Shown here: positions 42,048-50,234 of the stretch, piece after piece
How positions within the stretch are numbered: the first letter of the stretch is position 1
How the letters are laid out: each line of letters starts with the position of its first letter
Assembly: GCA_963850255.1 (NCBI GenBank)
Contig: CAWKLL010000024.1
Coordinates: 428,878-492,877 of the forward strand
Direction of reading: 5' to 3'
DNA length: 64,000 nucleotides
DNA from: J054 sp963850255
Lineage (GTDB): Bacteria > Pseudomonadota > Gammaproteobacteria > Steroidobacterales > GCA-2729495
The notes under the pieces: generated by a model
Database searches by the model: none
Told to the model about the DNA's origin: nothing
Seen by the model: only the letters and a program-made list of their open reading frames with translations
Program-made: the position numbers and the translations under genes

Positions 42048-44000
42048 TTAGGGCCGTGTCCCGAGGTCTACCTGAACACCGGCATAGGCGGCAACGCCGG
42101 GGGTGCGATAGCCGATCACATTCTGATATTCCGTGTCGAACAGGTTTTCGACTCTTGCGAACAGCTTTACGCCCGATGTCAGTTGAAATCGGGCGCTGAC
42201 ATTGACCAGCGTGTAAGCATCCAGGGCCACGGTCTCGCGGCTAAAAAACGGCGGTGGAAAGCTGTCATCGTCCTGCTCGCCGGTATACGAGAGATTCAGG
42301 TTCACGTTTGCCCGCTGGTCCAGGAATGCATAGTTCAGATTGATGGCGGCCATATGCTTTGGCCGCCGCACTTCGCGGCGTTTGCCTGCTTGCGACGACG
42401 CATCCGGCTCCTTGGTATCGGTGTAGGTGTAGCTGGCCGTGGCCTGTAGTCCCTCGGCTACGCGGGCACGCAGAGCGAATTCCACGCCCTGACGCCGGCT
42501 GGTGCCGTCGGCGTTGATCACCGTTGCATCAAAACTCGGTGTGAAAACCGTCTGAATTTCATCGTCCAGGGTCATGGAGAAGAAAGTCAGGTCTGCCACC
42601 AGGCGCTGATCCCAGAAGTCCTGTTCCAGGCCGATGTCCCAGCCCAGCGATTCCTCCGGCTTGAGCTCGGGGTTGCCGATAAAGCTGTCGGGAAAAAACC
42701 CGAATAGCTCGGTAAAGCTTGGCTGTTTTAGTCCGCTGCCGAGACTGGCATGCAAGCGTGTCTCCGCTGTCAGCCGATAGGCGCCGCTCAGTCGATAGGT
42801 CGTCTTGTTCTTGATGTCGCTGTAGTCGTCATAGCGAACACTGATCGAGATATCGCTGGCCTGCGTGGGTTGCGCAAGAATTTCTGCAACATAGCCAAGC
42901 GTGTCGCGCGATTGACTCTGGTCGGCACCGTCGAAGGACAAAAAGCGTTGCTGAAACTCTTCCTGCTCGTAGTCCACGGCTAATATGCCGCGTAAATTGC
43001 CCGGCCTGGAATCAAAATCGTAGCTGGTCTGGTAGCTAAGGGCTGTCTTGCTGCCGTTGCTGGTGTCAGTGGTTGCGCCGTCCGCCAGGTTCTCGCGCTG
43101 GGAATCCGAGTGAGCGGCTGACAATAAATGTTGCCAACGTTGTTCCAGAAGAGACAACTTAAGGCTGCCCCGCAACAGGCCGAGTTGAACATCCGAACGA
43201 TTGTTGGCGTCAACCGGCAAGCCTTCAGCACCGATGGCGTCAAAATTACTCGACGAGTCGGTATACCGACCAATCAGGGCGAAACGCAAATTCTCGCTGG
43301 CGCGAAACTCGGTATTCAGGCTGGTGGTGTTATTGCTATAGCCGTCTTCACGCGTGCCTGTGAATCCGTCATTCTCGTCCACCACTGCTGAACCGTTGAT
43401 GCCATTGGTGTCATAGCGTGAGGCGTTGAGATTGATCGAAAACTGCTCCGAAGCGGCGCCTAGCCGGGCGGCCAAATTGCTACTGGAAAAGCTGCCACCT
43501 TCTGCCTGCAGGCTGCCTTGCAGGCCCTGGCTGGCGCGTCGAGTCGTCACATTGACCACGCCTGCGACAGCATCGCTGCCCCATAGCGCGCTTTGCGGTC
43601 CGCGCACCACCTCGATTTTCTCGATATCCCAGGCGCTGAGTTGTTCGAAGCTGAATTCGTCACCAACGGCAGGGTCATTGACTTCGACGCCGTCGATCAT
43701 CACCAGCAGCTGATTGGCTTCAGTGCCACGAATGCGCAACTGAGTCTGTTGTCCGGGTCCACCCGCACGACTTACATTGATAGACGGCAGGTCCTGCAGC
43801 AAATCGGAGATCAGCAGGCTCTGGCGTTGCTCGATGGCGCTGCGGCTGATGACAGAGACCGAACTGCCTACTCGAGCGCGGGCGATTGGCGTGCGACTGG
43901 CTTTGCTAATGATGTTTTCGAGCTCATCGCTATCAGCAAAGGCAGGCAGACAGAACAGGCCGGCGACAAGAGTCGCGACCAGGGTTTGGCAAGATTTCAT
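42048..44000 (-). CDS. btuB: TonB-dependent vitamin B12 outer-membrane receptor BtuB
   Basis: Energised outer-membrane receptor for cobalamin. The ATG at 44000, with GAGGGG upstream, opens a signal peptide (LVATLVAGLFCLPAFA). The plug domain carries LLQDLPSINVSRAGGPGQ, LRIRGTEANQLLVMIDGVEV and IEVVRGPQSALWGSDAVAGV, all classical. A 22-strand barrel follows; the C-terminus is YAGVQVDLGTRP and does not end in an aromatic residue, a small oddity. The length of 650 residues is ordinary. A cobalamin riboswitch sits in the leader, with a possible anti-Shine-Dalgarno stretch, so expression should fall when B12 is plentiful. Confidence 0.93.
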   Translation of the reverse strand: MKSCQTLVATLVAGLFCLPAFADSDELENIISKASRTPIARARVGSSVSVISRSAIEQRQSLLISDLLQDLPSINVSRAGGPGQQTQLRIRGTEANQLLVMIDGVEVNDPAVGDEFSFEQLSAWDIEKIEVVRGPQSALWGSDAVAGVVNVTTRRASQGLQGSLQAEGGSFSSSNLAARLGAASEQFSINLNASRYDTNGINGSAVVDENDGFTGTREDGYSNNTTSLNTEFRASENLRFALIGRYTDSSSNFDAIGAEGLPVDANNRSDVQLGLLRGSLKLSLLEQRWQHLLSAAHSDSQRENLADGATTDTSNGSKTALSYQTSYDFDSRPGNLRGILAVDYEQEEFQQRFLSFDGADQSQSRDTLGYVAEILAQPTQASDISISVRYDDYSDIKNKTTYRLSGAYRLTAETRLHASLGSGLKQPSFTELFGFFPDSFIGNPELKPEESLGWDIGLEQDFWDQRLVADLTFFSMTLDDEIQTVFTPSFDATVINADGTSRRQGVEFALRARVAEGLQATASYTYTDTKEPDASSQAGKRREVRRPKHMAAINLNYAFLDQRANVNLNLSYTGEQDDDSFPPPFFSRETVALDAYTLVNVSARFQLTSGVKLFARVENLFDTEYQNVIGYRTPGVAAYAGVQVDLGTRP

Positions 44001-44003
44001 TGT

Positions 44004-44060
44004 CCCCTCAGCCACGCTCCCCGCGTGGTTTGGCCGATCTATTTATCCAGAGGGGGGTGG
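44004..44060 (-). promoter_or_regulatory. Expression platform of the btuB riboswitch (possible ribosome-site sequestration)
   Basis: Reading the minus strand, CCACCCCCCTCTG (44060-44048) can pair with the btuB ribosome site TGAGGGG (44010-44004). A hairpin CCACGC-GGGGA-GCGTGG lies in between (44028-44012). This suggests translational control, with the C-rich stretch as anti-Shine-Dalgarno. No T run after a hairpin is seen, so termination control is less likely. Pairing was judged by eye. Confidence 0.5.
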
Positions 44061-44085
44061 TACTGGTTAAGCCATATAAGCCTGA

Positions 44086-44330
44086 CCAGGTGCCCGCCGC
44101 ACCCTCATCCCAACGATCAGGCCGGTCTCCGGGCTTACGAGCAGACGCTTGTCAGCGCTTTGTTGATTCGCCTTCCCACGCATATTGCGCAGTGGCTGCG
44201 GACCCTGCAGGGTCCGCTGAATCGACAATCACTCGATTACCGTTGCGGGGGCAGCGCCGGAATCGGAAGCTATGAAAGACTTCCTGCACCGGCTTCCCGT
44301 TATCCTGACCTGGCGGTCAGGAGCACCTGA
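44086..44330 (-). ncRNA. Cobalamin (AdoCbl) riboswitch upstream of btuB
   Basis: The conserved elements occur in order on the minus strand: P1 5' strand CAGGTGC (44329-44323), CGGGAAGCCGGTGCAGGAAG, GCTGCCCCCGCAACGGTAA, GCCACTG (44196-44190), GGGAAGGCG, the B12 box AAGCCCGGAGACCGGCCT (44138-44121) and the P1 3' strand GCACCTG (44093-44087). It binds cobalamins and turns off btuB and probably the downstream adenosyltransferase. A promoter (TTGATT-N17-TACAGT) predicts a start within a few bases of the P1 stem. Confidence 0.95.
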
Positions 44331-44337
44331 TCAATTC

Positions 44338-44366
44338 ACTGTAGCTTTGCCAACCTGGACAATCAA
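44338..44366 (-). promoter_or_regulatory. Sigma-70 promoter of the btuB riboswitch transcript
   Basis: TTGATT at 44366-44361 and TACAGT at 44343-44338 on the minus strand are separated by exactly 17 bp. The expected start, about 44331, coincides with the first base of the riboswitch P1 stem, which makes the call stronger than the hexamers alone. The -35 box overlaps the last codons of btuD. Confidence 0.65.
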
Positions 44367-45157
44367 GTTGGCGGGCCTGGCAGAAATACTTCTTCGTCGC
44401 CGGCAACGAAGCGACGGAAAGGCGTTGCATACAATTGCTGCAGGTTTTCGATGCTAAGCAGCTCTCGAGTCGGGCCACACTGCCAACGACCGTCGCCATA
44501 CAGCAGCAGCACAGAACTGGCATAGCGCGCTGCGAGGCTCGGGTCATGCAGGCTGGCGATAATTGCCCGGCCCTGGTTTGCCAGCTCAGCAAAGGTTTCC
44601 AGCACCGTGAAACGATGCCAGGGGTCCAGATGGTTCATGGGTTCATCGAGCAGGAATAACTGCGGGTCTTGCACCAGCAGTGTGGCCAGCGCCAGTCGCC
44701 GACGTTCGCCGCCCGACAGCGTTGCAGCCATGCGCTGTTCCAGCCCCGCCAGGTCCATTTGCGCCAGCGCCTTGCGTGCGCTTGCCAGGTCTGCCGCGCG
44801 CTCCCATTGCCAGAAACCCAGTTGCGTATGGCGGCCCAGCAGGGCCATTTCCAGGACCGTGGTGGGGAAGGCGTCGGCATGCTCTTGCAGCAGCAGTCCC
44901 AGCCGCGCTGCGACTTTTCGTCGGTCGAGCTGCAACAGGGATTCTGCGCCCAGGCGCAGATTTGCCCCCGGCGACGGACGCAGGCCGGCCAGCGCATGCA
45001 GCGTGAGTGTTTTGCCGACCCCGTTGGGGCCGAGCACCGCGAGAAAATCACCGGCCCCTAGTTGCAGTTGCAGACCTTCAACCAGTGTTCGCGAGCCGAC
45101 CCTTATGTTCAGGGCTTCGCAGCTCAGAATGGCGTCAGAAACTTTAGCGTGGCCCAT
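44363..45157 (-). CDS. btuD: ABC transporter ATP-binding protein, BtuD-like
   Basis: ATPase subunit of the FecCD/BtuC-type importer family, 264 residues. Walker A is VLGPNGVGKTLTLHA, the signature TLSGGERRRLALA, Walker B LFLLDEPMNHLD, and the H loop IIASLHDPS. It could serve a siderophore or haem importer on sequence alone; its place directly upstream of the cobalamin riboswitch and btuB, facing btuF, argues for B12. The matching permease gene btuC is not adjacent but 7.4 kb away at 52542-53528. A strong terminator stands 42 bp upstream of the start, so its own promoter must lie in that short gap unless there is read-through from the small RNA unit. Confidence 0.85.
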   Translation of the reverse strand: MGHAKVSDAILSCEALNIRVGSRTLVEGLQLQLGAGDFLAVLGPNGVGKTLTLHALAGLRPSPGANLRLGAESLLQLDRRKVAARLGLLLQEHADAFPTTVLEMALLGRHTQLGFWQWERAADLASARKALAQMDLAGLEQRMAATLSGGERRRLALATLLVQDPQLFLLDEPMNHLDPWHRFTVLETFAELANQGRAIIASLHDPSLAARYASSVLLLYGDGRWQCGPTRELLSIENLQQLYATPFRRFVAGDEEVFLPGPPT

Positions 45158-45198
45158 GCGGGCCGAGCATACCCGCGCAGACAGCGAAAATCGCGGGC

Positions 45199-45226
45199 AA
45201 AAAAAACCCCGCTAGGGAGAGCGGGG
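45199..45226 (-). terminator. Intrinsic terminator of the predicted small RNA
   Basis: On the minus strand CCCCGCT (45226-45220) pairs perfectly with AGCGGGG (45213-45207) around a 6-nt loop, followed at once by eight T residues (45206-45199). It is a textbook rho-independent terminator. It lies about 370 bp beyond the end of the upstream protein gene and therefore more probably ends the RNA started at the sigma-54 promoter. Confidence 0.9.
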
Positions 45227-45426
45227 TATACGGGTTATTGTTGTTGTCGCGAATTCGGTCAATGCTTCAGCGGCGAGGCTAGGTGGATTGTTGTTGTTGT
45301 TATCCGGTCGCTGTTTTGTACTTCTTATTCTGTATTGTTCTTCTTATTCAGCGTCTTCTGGCTTCGATGTCTGTGTTCAGGCTTCGAATCGTTGCCACCG
45401 CCTGCAAGGACCTTTTTTTGTGCGCA
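45199..45426 (-). ncRNA. Candidate CrcZ-like, sigma-54-dependent small RNA with A-rich triplet repeats
   Basis: A non-coding interval bounded by a sigma-54 promoter and an intrinsic terminator, predicting an RNA of about 228 nt. It carries three A-rich clusters in ARN/AAY triplet phase: GAATAAGAAGAACAAT followed by AGAATAAGAAG (about 45349-45321), ATAACAACAACAACAAT (45303-45287) and ACAACAACAATAA (45247-45235). Such CA/ARN motifs bind the distal face of Hfq, and Pseudomonas CrcZ/CrcY combine exactly these motifs with an RpoN promoter and a terminator to titrate Hfq/Crc and relieve catabolite repression. No open frame of note is present. Length is shorter than CrcZ (about 400 nt), and the neighbourhood (btuD on one side, an amidohydrolase-like gene on the other) differs from cbrB. 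The RNA itself is inferred; the motifs are directly visible. Confidence 0.7.
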
Positions 45427-45436
45427 ATCATAGTAT

Positions 45437-45452
45437 TGCAAGAGCTGTGCCA
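45437..45452 (-). promoter_or_regulatory. Sigma-54 (RpoN) promoter
   Basis: TGGCACAGCTCTTGCA on the minus strand fits the -24/-12 consensus TGGCACRNNNNTTGCW at every defined position, with GG at 45451-45450 and GC at 45439-45438. Transcription should start near 45426. It requires an enhancer-binding activator; its identity is not visible in this window. Confidence 0.8.
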
Positions 45453-45541
45453 TTCGCACTAAATGCAAACAAAATTAGAGGCTTATGAATTCTAGATCTT
45501 GTGAGTTCGCTGGACAGCTGCCCTGCTTGTAAAGAGATTCG

Positions 45542-45579
45542 ACGCATCAGCCTGGCCTCTGCGCGTGGAATACGCATCA
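45542..45579 (-). repeat. Direct repeat upstream of the sigma-54 promoter, possible activator site
   Basis: The octamer ACGCATCA (plus strand) occurs at 45542-45549 and again at 45572-45579, a spacing of 30 bp or about three helical turns. It lies roughly 115-155 bp upstream of the predicted start, where sigma-54 activators usually bind. It is not the known CbrB site as I recall it. Could be coincidence. Confidence 0.35.
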
Positions 45580-45600
45580 ACTAGGCGGTGCAACAGGCTG

Positions 45601-48600
45601 TCAGTCGCGAGAAAATACCGCCGCAGAGGCGCTCTGAGAGGGGTCCTCGGCGCCTTTGGTCTGCGGGCTACCGGAACCGCCGGACCGGTCCTGACCCTCG
45701 GGGTTTGGAGTAGAAGTCACGGCCGGGTTGTAAAAATTTCCAACATTCACGCCCGGAACCAGCGTCGTGAAACGATATAAGCGGCCCTCGACCATCGTAG
45801 CTACCACCGCAGAGGCGGCCGCAATGTCGGTCAGCGGATCGCCCTGGATCAATACCAGGTCGGCGCGCTTGCCGGCACTGATACGGCCTAATTCCTGCTC
45901 CAGTCCCAGTGCCCTGGCGGCCTCAAGGGTAGCCATGCTGAGTACCTGAAAGGGTTGCAGGCCGCTTTCCGTCAATAGTCGCAGCTCCGCATGCAGCCCC
46001 AGACCGCGTGGCGTCGTCGGCGCATTGGAGCCGGCTACCAGGCGAGCGCCGCGCGCCACGGCCCGAAATGCGCTTTGCCCGGCAGTGCGCTGTTCAGCGC
46101 GCAGGTCAGAGCCTGCCGCGCTGCGCTGGCGACGCCAGGATTCTTCATACCAATAGCGTTCGGCGGGTGAATTCAGGGCCGCAAATGCCGGCTTTGATAG
46201 CAAGGGATCCTCTCGCCTGGCCAGCTCCGGCAGGCCGGCCGGAGCCAGTCTGGATACCACCGTGAGTCCGCCGGCGCCGGCCAGGGCCGTCAGATCGCCA
46301 TAGGCGAAGCGATCAAAACCCTTCGGGTAGGCATCGATGACTTCGCGTCGTCCGGTCAGGCTTATTTCGTCAGCCCCGAGCAGCAGCCCCGGGAACGGTG
46401 CTGCCGTGGCCACGCCCAGTCCGAGGTGACGGCCCAGGCGGACTATTTCAGCCAGCTGTTCGCCGGGAATAGCCGCGCAGACTTCGACACCGTTAAATCC
46501 CAGCCGCCAGGCTTGGGCCAGCTGCCGACCGCTGTTGGGCAAATTGGCGCTGCACAATTCCAGACCGCTGATCAGTCGTGGCCCCGGCCGTTTGCCGCTG
46601 GCCCAACTCTCCTGGCGCTCCAGCACGGATGCCCCGCCGGACGACCATTCGCGCACGCTGGTAATACCCCAGGCCAGCCAGCTGCGCCCGGCCCGGGCGC
46701 CCGTCGGCCAGCTTTGCCGCGCAGAACTGTCAATCAGTCCCGGTATAACCGTTAATTCACTGGCGTCGATCAACTCGGCATCAGGCGGCAGAGTGCCCCA
46801 CGGCTGCATAGACGCAATCCGGCCCTGCCGGATGAAAATATCCTGCCGCTCGCGATAACCAGGCCCGAGGCCATCAAACACCCGCCCGGCGCGCACCACA
46901 GTGGTCACGTCGGGCGCACGCGGTCGCCAACTCAGCTGCACGGCCAGCTCGGTGGATTGACCGTCAGCAGGGTCAATTCGCTGCAGTCGATGTTGCGCGT
47001 CCTGGAACAACAACTGCCCGTCTTGATGGCTCCATCGCGGCAGATTTGCCTGGTTGGCCAGTCGTCGCGGATCGGCAACAAAGCCGTTGGCACCTCGCTC
47101 GAGCAGCCATAACTGCTGGTTCGACAGCACCGCGAGTCGTGCGCCATCGGCAGACCAGCGCGCGGCACTGACCTGGCTGCCGGCCGGCAACGGCAGCGGC
47201 AGGGTCCATGGCAATGCGCTGTTCTCATCAAAGGCCAGCAAAGCCGGGCTGATACCTGGCTGCCCGTTACCGGTCACAGCGACGGTAATTTTTGTGTCGC
47301 TCAGCCAGCTCGGAGCGATTGCGCCAGGCAGGCCCCTGGCCAGTGTTTGCTGGCTGTTGTCGCTCAGCCGCAGCAGCTTCAGCTGAGCGCTGTCGGCAGC
47401 GGGATGGTCGGCAGTCAAATAGGCGATGGTCGTACCCTGCCGATTGAAAGCCGGCGCGAAGGCCGGGCCCGGTTCATTGCTTAGCTGGCGGAGCTCGCCG
47501 CTGTCGGGGTCGAGTAACCAGATCTGCAGACTGCCGCCGCGATCGCTGCTCAGGGCCAGCAAAGAATTGCTCGAATTGCCGCTCAGATCCGTATCCAGGG
47601 ACGCGTCGCTGGTGAACTGACGCACGGCGATGCCGCGCGCATCGAGTTGCCAGATATTGCCCAGCGCCGACAGGTACAGGCCATCATCTGTCGGCACTAC
47701 GCCGGTGATGCCGACAACCGCGCGACTGCCCGAGGTATCCGGCAATCTGCTGCTGCGGGTACTGCGCGCATTGAAGGGAATCTCGATACCAACACTGAAG
47801 GGCAGATCGGCTGCCTTGAAGGCGTCGAAATTGCGACGCCGGATGCGCCCGTCCGCCGCATACAAGAAGTTGTTCTTGTCCAGCCATTGTGCAGCGGCGG
47901 GAAATACATTTTCGCCACGGGTAAGCGCTTTGCTGACCGGCGGCTTGGACAGAATAGTCATGCGCAGCTCGCTGCGCCCGGTGTTTCGGGCTACATAGGT
48001 CAGCAAGCTCTCGTCAGGTCTCCAGGCCGGGGCGTGCAACTGGCTGTTGCCACTTGCAGCAATGCTTAGGCTACCGTCCGGCTCGCGGATCATCAGCCGG
48101 TCGCCCCGGCCGTCGGTATGTATGAATGCCAGTCGTTGGCCGCTGCGACTAAAGGCCGGGTCGCGCTCGTCACCGGGTAAAAAGCTTAGCTGGCGCAATC
48201 CCTGTGTGGCCAGATCAACCTCCCAGATTCCGTAGTCGCCGCCGCGATCCGAGGCCATCAGCAAGCGTTGCCCGCCCGGGTGCCAGCTGGGCGCATGGTG
48301 ATCGTAAGCGCCAAAGGTGAGCTGGCGAACTTCATTGCTGGCCAGCTGCATCAGCATGATGTGATGGCGCTGGCCGAAGCGTCTTTCGAAAGCCAGTTGA
48401 CTGCCGTCCGGCGACAATGCCGGCCTGCTGTCCTGATTGCTCAATAGCGTCAGCGGTCGACCACGACCATCGGCGATGCTGGCCAGCCAGATACGCCCGG
48501 CCAGGTCGAAACCGATGGATTCGCCGGCATGGTCCGCGGTAATGGCCAGCTGGGTTCCCTCGTTCAGGTTGACCAGGGTTTGCGCGACGCCTGGCGTCGC

Positions 48601-48687
48601 GGACAGCGAGGCCAGCAGGGCCAGCAGCCGCAGCGCCCCAGGGCGGGTCGGATTAGCCTGGCGTGACAGACGCATGGCTGGCTTCAT
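45601..48687 (-). CDS. Secreted beta-propeller (TolB/PD40-like) protein fused to an amidohydrolase-like domain
   Basis: 1028-residue protein with a signal peptide (LLALLASLSATPGVA). The first ~600 residues are WD40/TolB-type repeats (for example SRPALSPDGSQLAFERR, HAPSWHPGGQRLLMASDRGG, RDPAFSRSGQRLAFI). The C-terminal part, from about VTTVVRAGRVFDGLG on, has the amidohydrolase layout (VIPGLIDSSARQSW, RLVAGSNAPTTPRGLGLHAE, LGRISAGKRADLVLIQGDPL). The metal-binding HxH normally found after PGLID is missing, and the later catalytic Asp of the AGTDAP-type motif is Asn, so the domain looks enzymatically dead or altered. It overlaps the gamma-glutamyltransferase gene by 4 bases. The protein may bind rather than cleave a peptide or other ligand. 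Confidence 0.85.
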   Translation of the reverse strand: MKPAMRLSRQANPTRPGALRLLALLASLSATPGVAQTLVNLNEGTQLAITADHAGESIGFDLAGRIWLASIADGRGRPLTLLSNQDSRPALSPDGSQLAFERRFGQRHHIMLMQLASNEVRQLTFGAYDHHAPSWHPGGQRLLMASDRGGDYGIWEVDLATQGLRQLSFLPGDERDPAFSRSGQRLAFIHTDGRGDRLMIREPDGSLSIAASGNSQLHAPAWRPDESLLTYVARNTGRSELRMTILSKPPVSKALTRGENVFPAAAQWLDKNNFLYAADGRIRRRNFDAFKAADLPFSVGIEIPFNARSTRSSRLPDTSGSRAVVGITGVVPTDDGLYLSALGNIWQLDARGIAVRQFTSDASLDTDLSGNSSNSLLALSSDRGGSLQIWLLDPDSGELRQLSNEPGPAFAPAFNRQGTTIAYLTADHPAADSAQLKLLRLSDNSQQTLARGLPGAIAPSWLSDTKITVAVTGNGQPGISPALLAFDENSALPWTLPLPLPAGSQVSAARWSADGARLAVLSNQQLWLLERGANGFVADPRRLANQANLPRWSHQDGQLLFQDAQHRLQRIDPADGQSTELAVQLSWRPRAPDVTTVVRAGRVFDGLGPGYRERQDIFIRQGRIASMQPWGTLPPDAELIDASELTVIPGLIDSSARQSWPTGARAGRSWLAWGITSVREWSSGGASVLERQESWASGKRPGPRLISGLELCSANLPNSGRQLAQAWRLGFNGVEVCAAIPGEQLAEIVRLGRHLGLGVATAAPFPGLLLGADEISLTGRREVIDAYPKGFDRFAYGDLTALAGAGGLTVVSRLAPAGLPELARREDPLLSKPAFAALNSPAERYWYEESWRRQRSAAGSDLRAEQRTAGQSAFRAVARGARLVAGSNAPTTPRGLGLHAELRLLTESGLQPFQVLSMATLEAARALGLEQELGRISAGKRADLVLIQGDPLTDIAAASAVVATMVEGRLYRFTTLVPGVNVGNFYNPAVTSTPNPEGQDRSGGSGSPQTKGAEDPSQSASAAVFSRD

Positions 48688-50216
48688 TTAGCCGATGTCC
48701 AGGTTCCGCCGCTGCGCCGCGGATCCGCCGCGGCACTCAGACCCTTGCTCTGCGAATAGCTTGCGGCACCAACACCGCCGAAGAACATCGACGGGCCGGC
48801 AAACTGTCGCTGCGGAACGTCGAGACCCTCAATACCGAGTCCGGCTTCATAGGCAACGCGGTAGTCGTCGTCGAGCCACTCGACATGCGCGCGCGGATGG
48901 CGAATCGCCGCGTCCAGGCTGACGCCCAGTTGTAAATGGTTGACCAGTGTTTGCAGGATTGCCGTGGTAATTCGGTCGGCGCCCGGCGAGCCGATGGCCA
49001 GTACATCGCCCTGTGTATTTCGGGCAGCACTGGGTGCCATATTCGACGGCAGGCGAGTGCCCGGCGGTCCGGGTTCCAGGCCGCGTTTGTTCAGTTCAAG
49101 TTCGCCGAGACAATTATTCAGCCAGATGCCTGTGCCGGGCGGCATTTCTCCCGCGCCATAGCCCGCCGACATAGTAATGCTGCAAGCCAGACCGCTGTCG
49201 TCGACCGCCGACGTGTGGCAGGTCGAGGCCGATTCAAGAATTGTCGCCAGCTCGCCATTGCCGGCCTGCTTGAGCAGTCGCTCGGCATCCGCCTGCAGAT
49301 TCTCGCTAAGGTCCAGGTGTCGGCGCCGAAATCCGAGTACCGCGCGCTGCACGTCAATCAGTCGCAGCAGGCTTTGATCGTTCCAGCTGGCGAGCTCGTT
49401 GCCCGCCATCAGCTGCAACATGGCAATTAACACGCTGCCGCCGACGGCAGGCGGTGGGTTGGTGGCTATTTCCCAGTCGCCGAGCGCGGCCGTCAGGCTG
49501 GGCCGTTCAATGACCTGGTAGCCGGCCAGATCGGCGCTATTCAAACGTCCGCCGGCGGCGACGACGAACTCAGCCATAGCCTGGCCCAGCTCGCCGCGGT
49601 AAAAATGTTCCGGTCCGTGCTCGGCGATGGCGGCCAGGCTGGCCGACAAATGCGGAACCTTGATCAGTTCGCCGGGCTGGCGTAATTGACCGGCGCTGTC
49701 GTGGAGGGCCCGGAAGCCATCGGCCGAGCGGCCGAAAATCGGGCTGCCGGAATACTCAAGGTAATGATAGGAGGCCACCGGCAGCGGGAAGCCGCGGGCT
49801 GTGATTTCGATGACCGGCGCAAATAGTTCCCGCCAGGGCAGGCGTCCCCAGCGCCGTGACGCTTCGCCGAGGGCGGCAACACCGCCCGGTACACCAATGG
49901 AATCCGGGCCGACGACGGTCTCTACGCCACCGCCGTATTCAAGATAAATTTTCTCGGCTCGCCTGGCCGTTTCAGGCCGCGTGTCGCCCATGCCCGGCAC
50001 AGCGACATAGCCGTCCAGAGTGACCGGTCGTTCGCCCGCAGGCCAAATGGTCAGGTAGCCACCGCAGCCCAGCGAACAAACGCCCGGTTCCGTATTGATG
50101 GAGACCAGCGCTGCAGCGATGGCCGCATCCACAGCGTTGCCGCCCAGCTCGGCAATGGCGCCGCCGGCGGCAGCGGCCAGTTCAGAGCTGGTCGCAAGGG
50201 CGACTTTTTCTATCAC
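48684..50216 (-). CDS. Gamma-glutamyltransferase family protein without signal peptide
   Basis: Ntn-hydrolase that would cleave gamma-glutamyl bonds such as in glutathione. Start is a GTG giving IEKVALATSSELAAAAGGAI; typical elements are GGNAVDAAIAAAL, CSLGCGGYLTIW, GVPGGVAALGEAS and the autocatalytic threonine in STCHTSAVDDSG, then GTRLPSNMAPS and GSPGADRITTAILQ. At 510 residues it is short of the secreted E. coli enzyme (580) because it lacks an export signal; only 18 bp separate it from frmA, leaving no room for one. It probably acts in the cytosol. Cephalosporin acylase-type activity is another possibility. It is translationally coupled to the propeller-amidohydrolase gene. Confidence 0.85.
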   Translation of the reverse strand: MIEKVALATSSELAAAAGGAIAELGGNAVDAAIAAALVSINTEPGVCSLGCGGYLTIWPAGERPVTLDGYVAVPGMGDTRPETARRAEKIYLEYGGGVETVVGPDSIGVPGGVAALGEASRRWGRLPWRELFAPVIEITARGFPLPVASYHYLEYSGSPIFGRSADGFRALHDSAGQLRQPGELIKVPHLSASLAAIAEHGPEHFYRGELGQAMAEFVVAAGGRLNSADLAGYQVIERPSLTAALGDWEIATNPPPAVGGSVLIAMLQLMAGNELASWNDQSLLRLIDVQRAVLGFRRRHLDLSENLQADAERLLKQAGNGELATILESASTCHTSAVDDSGLACSITMSAGYGAGEMPPGTGIWLNNCLGELELNKRGLEPGPPGTRLPSNMAPSAARNTQGDVLAIGSPGADRITTAILQTLVNHLQLGVSLDAAIRHPRAHVEWLDDDYRVAYEAGLGIEGLDVPQRQFAGPSMFFGGVGAASYSQSKGLSAAADPRRSGGTWTSAK

Positions 50217-50234
50217 AACGATGCCGCCGCCAAG

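Noticed and set aside
43593..44330. 245-residue plus-strand frame across the btuB start and riboswitch
   Set aside because: Antisense to a signal peptide, ribosome site and riboswitch; no motifs.
45181..45240. Terminator assigned to the amidohydrolase-like gene
   Set aside because: It is about 370 bp past that gene, and a sigma-54 promoter lies between, so it fits the small RNA better; partial use by the upstream gene cannot be excluded.
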